This document shows, piece by piece, positions 31,383-33,150 of a stretch of 33,150 bases of DNA. Origin of the DNA: Muribaculaceae bacterium (GTDB lineage: Bacteria; Bacteroidota; Bacteroidia; Bacteroidales; Muribaculaceae); NCBI GenBank assembly GCA_020026215.1, contig JAHHQT010000012.1, forward strand, positions 1 to 33,150, in the 5' to 3' direction. A program made the translations under genes and the position numbers. Under the pieces are notes generated by a model, which was not told the origin of the DNA, searched no databases, and saw only the letters and a list, made by a program, of their open reading frames with translations. The first letter of the stretch is position 1, and every line of letters begins with the position of its first letter.

Positions 31383-32306
31383 ATGAACAAGACTTATCAG
31401 CACGAGGACAAGATGAAAGAGACAGTGAATAAATTGTCAATTGAATCCTCATTGTGCCACATGTGTCGGATGAGATTGGATGGCGAACCGTTGCCGTCAC
31501 AAGACTCTATCAGAAGTATCGTTGACATTTGCCGTACCCTTCTCTTTCCTGGATTCTTCGGGAAGGACGAAATCAACTCTTACAATTTGGAATACGTGAT
31601 GGGCTTGAAATGTGAAAAACTCAACACATTGCTCATCAATCAAATCATAGCAGGTCTTGCATTGGGAAAACAAGAGGAAGAATACGATGCCCAAGCATTG
31701 AAAGCAACAGCTACCGACATGGCAGCTCAATTCATCCACTATCTTCCTGAAATGCGACGCATACTTCACACTGACGTATGTGCAATCTATCGTGGTGACC
31801 CTGCGGCAGAAAGCCGGGAAGAAGTCATCTACTGCTATCCTGCCATCCGTGCCATCATCAACTATCGTATCGCACACGAACTGATGGTATTGGGTGTGCC
31901 TGTCATTCCGCGCATGATCAGCGAAATGGCACACTCTGAAACCGGTATCGACATTCACCCCGGAGCAACCATCGGTGAATATTTTGCCATTGACCACGGT
32001 ACAGGTGTGGTAATCGGTGCCACTGCCATCATCGGCAACAATGTGAAACTTTACCAAGGGGTAACATTGGGTGCCAAGAGTTTCTCCTACGACGAAAACA
32101 ACAACCCTATCAAGGGTATTCCACGCCACCCTATTATCGGCGACAATGTGATTATCTATTCCAACACATCCGTATTGGGACGTATTCACATCGGCAAAAA
32201 CACCATTATCGGCGGTAACATTTGGATTACCGAGGATGTGGCTGAAGGAGAGAAACTTACACAAGCAAGAGCTAATAATATATTAAGACATAAGCAAGAT
32301 ATATAA
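31383..32306 (+). CDS. Serine O-acetyltransferase (EpsC/CysE type)
   Basis: 307 residues. It acetylates L-serine with acetyl-CoA to O-acetylserine, the direct precursor of cysteine. The N-terminal half is helical and the C-terminal third is a left-handed beta helix of hexapeptide repeats: GIDIHPGATIGEYFAIDHGTGVVIGATAIIGNNVKLYQGVTLG (as three overlapping repeats). The catalytic His-Asp elements are in DIHPGA and AIDHGTG. GAKSF and PRHPIIGDNV match the EpsC-type form. A later start (M11) is possible, but ATG 31383 follows the promoter well. The stop shares a base with the next gene's ATG (TAATG at 32304-32308), suggesting coupling with the methyltransferase gene. Confidence 0.93.
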   Translation: MNKTYQHEDKMKETVNKLSIESSLCHMCRMRLDGEPLPSQDSIRSIVDICRTLLFPGFFGKDEINSYNLEYVMGLKCEKLNTLLINQIIAGLALGKQEEEYDAQALKATATDMAAQFIHYLPEMRRILHTDVCAIYRGDPAAESREEVIYCYPAIRAIINYRIAHELMVLGVPVIPRMISEMAHSETGIDIHPGATIGEYFAIDHGTGVVIGATAIIGNNVKLYQGVTLGAKSFSYDENNNPIKGIPRHPIIGDNVIIYSNTSVLGRIHIGKNTIIGGNIWITEDVAEGEKLTQARANNILRHKQDI

Positions 32307-33150
32307 TGAACGAGGAAATGACTCTTATCGCTAAAACCTTCCAAGGATTAGAAGATGTTTTAGCAGAAGAATTGAATCAATTAGGCGCACAAGATGTGGA
32401 AATTGGTCGAAGAATGGTATCATTCAAAGGCGACAAACGCATGATGTACAAAGCCAACTTCTGTTGCCGTACAGCATTGCGAATCTTAAAACCAATCTAC
32501 AGCTTCAAAGCGAGCGATACAGATCAATTGTATGATGAGGTTAAGAAATTTGATTGGACACAATATTTGAAAGCCGACCAGACATTTGCCATTGACTCAG
32601 TGGTGAACAGTGAGGATTTCCGTCACTCAAAATTTGTTACATACCGAGTAAAAGACGCAATCGCCGACTTCTTTTCCGAACGTTTCAACAAACGTCCGTC
32701 TATCCGTCTGGTGAATGCCGACCTACTTTTGAATGTTCACATTTTGAACGACACCGTGACTATATCTTTGGACAGTTCGGGAGAATCCCTACACAAACGC
32801 GGTTATCGTGTGGCTCAGACAGAAGCTCCTATCAACGAAGTTTTGGCAGCAGGCTTGATTTTGAAAACAGGCTGGAAAGGCGACAGCAACTTTGTTGACC
32901 CAATGTGTGGTTCAGGTACATTCTTGATTGAGGCAGCCCTAATCGGAGCCAACATCAACCCGGGTGTGTTCCGCAATAATTTTGCTTTTGAGAAATGGAG
33001 CGACTTCGACGGCGAAATGTTCGACGAAATCTACAACGACGACAGTCAAGAACGTGAATTTGAATACAAAATCTACGGTTCAGATATTTCACCTAAAGCC
33101 ATTTCCATTGCTACTGAAAATATAAAAAGCGCAGGTGTAGGCCGCTATAT
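32306..33150 (+). CDS. THUMP-domain class I SAM-dependent RNA methyltransferase (RlmL-like), 3' end outside window
   Basis: 281 complete codons are visible and the frame is open to the window edge. The family methylates guanine in 23S rRNA (RlmL N2-G2445 type). The N-terminus MNEEMTLIAKTFQGLEDVLA, with EELNQLGAQ and FKGDKRMMYKANF, is the usual ferredoxin-like plus THUMP opening. FVTYRVKDAIADFF and LDSSGESLHKRGYR close the THUMP region. The Rossmann domain begins with motif I, FVDPMCGSGTFLIEAA (Asp198 onward), then IYGSDISPKAISIATENI, the ribose-binding strand. The NPPY catalytic motif lies beyond the window. The start overlaps the acetyltransferase stop by one base. Confidence 0.9.
   Translation, partial: MNEEMTLIAKTFQGLEDVLAEELNQLGAQDVEIGRRMVSFKGDKRMMYKANFCCRTALRILKPIYSFKASDTDQLYDEVKKFDWTQYLKADQTFAIDSVVNSEDFRHSKFVTYRVKDAIADFFSERFNKRPSIRLVNADLLLNVHILNDTVTISLDSSGESLHKRGYRVAQTEAPINEVLAAGLILKTGWKGDSNFVDPMCGSGTFLIEAALIGANINPGVFRNNFAFEKWSDFDGEMFDEIYNDDSQEREFEYKIYGSDISPKAISIATENIKSAGVGRY

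Noticed and set aside
31497..32264. Long antisense open frame (255 codons) opposite the serine acetyltransferase gene
   Set aside because: It is a shadow of a strongly conserved gene; no promoter, start context or family match.
1..33150. tRNA, rRNA, CRISPR array, prophage or complete insertion sequence
   Set aside because: None was seen: no cloverleaf-like sequences, no regularly spaced repeats, no transposase or integrase motifs.

Overview
The window looks like a chromosomal segment of a Bacteroidota bacterium, most likely order Bacteroidales. The evidence is consistent across the window. At least fifteen genes are preceded by a Bacteroidota-type -7 element (TAnnTTTG: TATATTTG, TAACTTTG, TATCTTTG, TATTTTTG, TAAATTTG), several with a TTG about 18-19 bp upstream. 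Shine-Dalgarno sequences are almost absent. The gene content (DUF2723 membrane protein, 7TM-HD phosphodiesterase, long bifunctional Rel, glucosaminidase-LysM protein, EpsC-type serine acetyltransferase, Cys-less PurF paralogue) is typical of the group. I do not name a genus. I see no rRNA, tRNA, CRISPR array, complete insertion sequence or prophage.

Layout. 1-1.8 kb: the end of hemD, then the compact rnpA-yidD-tatD cluster. 2.0-3.4 kb: an AAA/DUF4143 ATPase whose first codons are out of frame with the rest. 3.4-5.8 kb (minus): dnaX-aroK, tail to tail with the ATPase. 6.0-8.8 kb (plus): an aspartate-type aminotransferase and a PurF-like protein that has lost the glutaminase nucleophile. 8.8-10.5 kb: a cluster of five TTCCCCA(C/T) motifs followed by four tandem genes for small secreted PepSY-like proteins; the second gene is a visible recombinant of its neighbours. 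10.7-11.9 kb: an AT-rich DUF3883 (PD-(D/E)XK-like) gene, also frameshifted near its start. 12.0-16.7 kb: deoC, a response-regulator remnant, and a large DUF2723 GT-C type membrane protein. 16.7-18.3 kb: a polysaccharide deacetylase overlapping queG. 18.3-19.5 kb (minus): a secreted MORN-repeat protein. 19.6-21.3 kb: a PatB/MalY C-S lyase and an unknown partner gene. 21.3-22.8 kb: a glucosaminidase-LysM gene (minus) and cdd (plus) whose promoters lie inside each other's coding sequence. 22.9-23.0 kb: an orphan C-terminal gene fragment. 23.1-27.5 kb (minus): rel/spoT followed by a PgpH-type c-di-AMP phosphodiesterase. 27.6-28.6 kb (minus): a family 2 glycosyltransferase. 28.7-33.15 kb (plus): mutS, a serine acetyltransferase gene and the start of a THUMP-domain rRNA methyltransferase gene that runs off the window.

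Most of the window is housekeeping: replication and repair (dnaX, mutS), RNA maturation (rnpA, queG, RlmL-like), amino acid and nucleotide metabolism (aroK, aspC, purF-like, deoC, cdd, patB, cysE), alarmone and c-di-AMP control (spoT, pgpH) and envelope functions (DUF2723 protein, deacetylase, glucosaminidase, yidD). The accessory and evolutionarily active parts are the PepSY-like array with the adjoining DUF3883 gene (8.9-11.9 kb), the broken ATPase (2.0-3.4 kb), and small gene relics at 13.0 and 22.9 kb. Nothing here is an obviously complete new multi-gene system. The strongest unexplained structure is the PepSY-like array with its upstream motif cluster.
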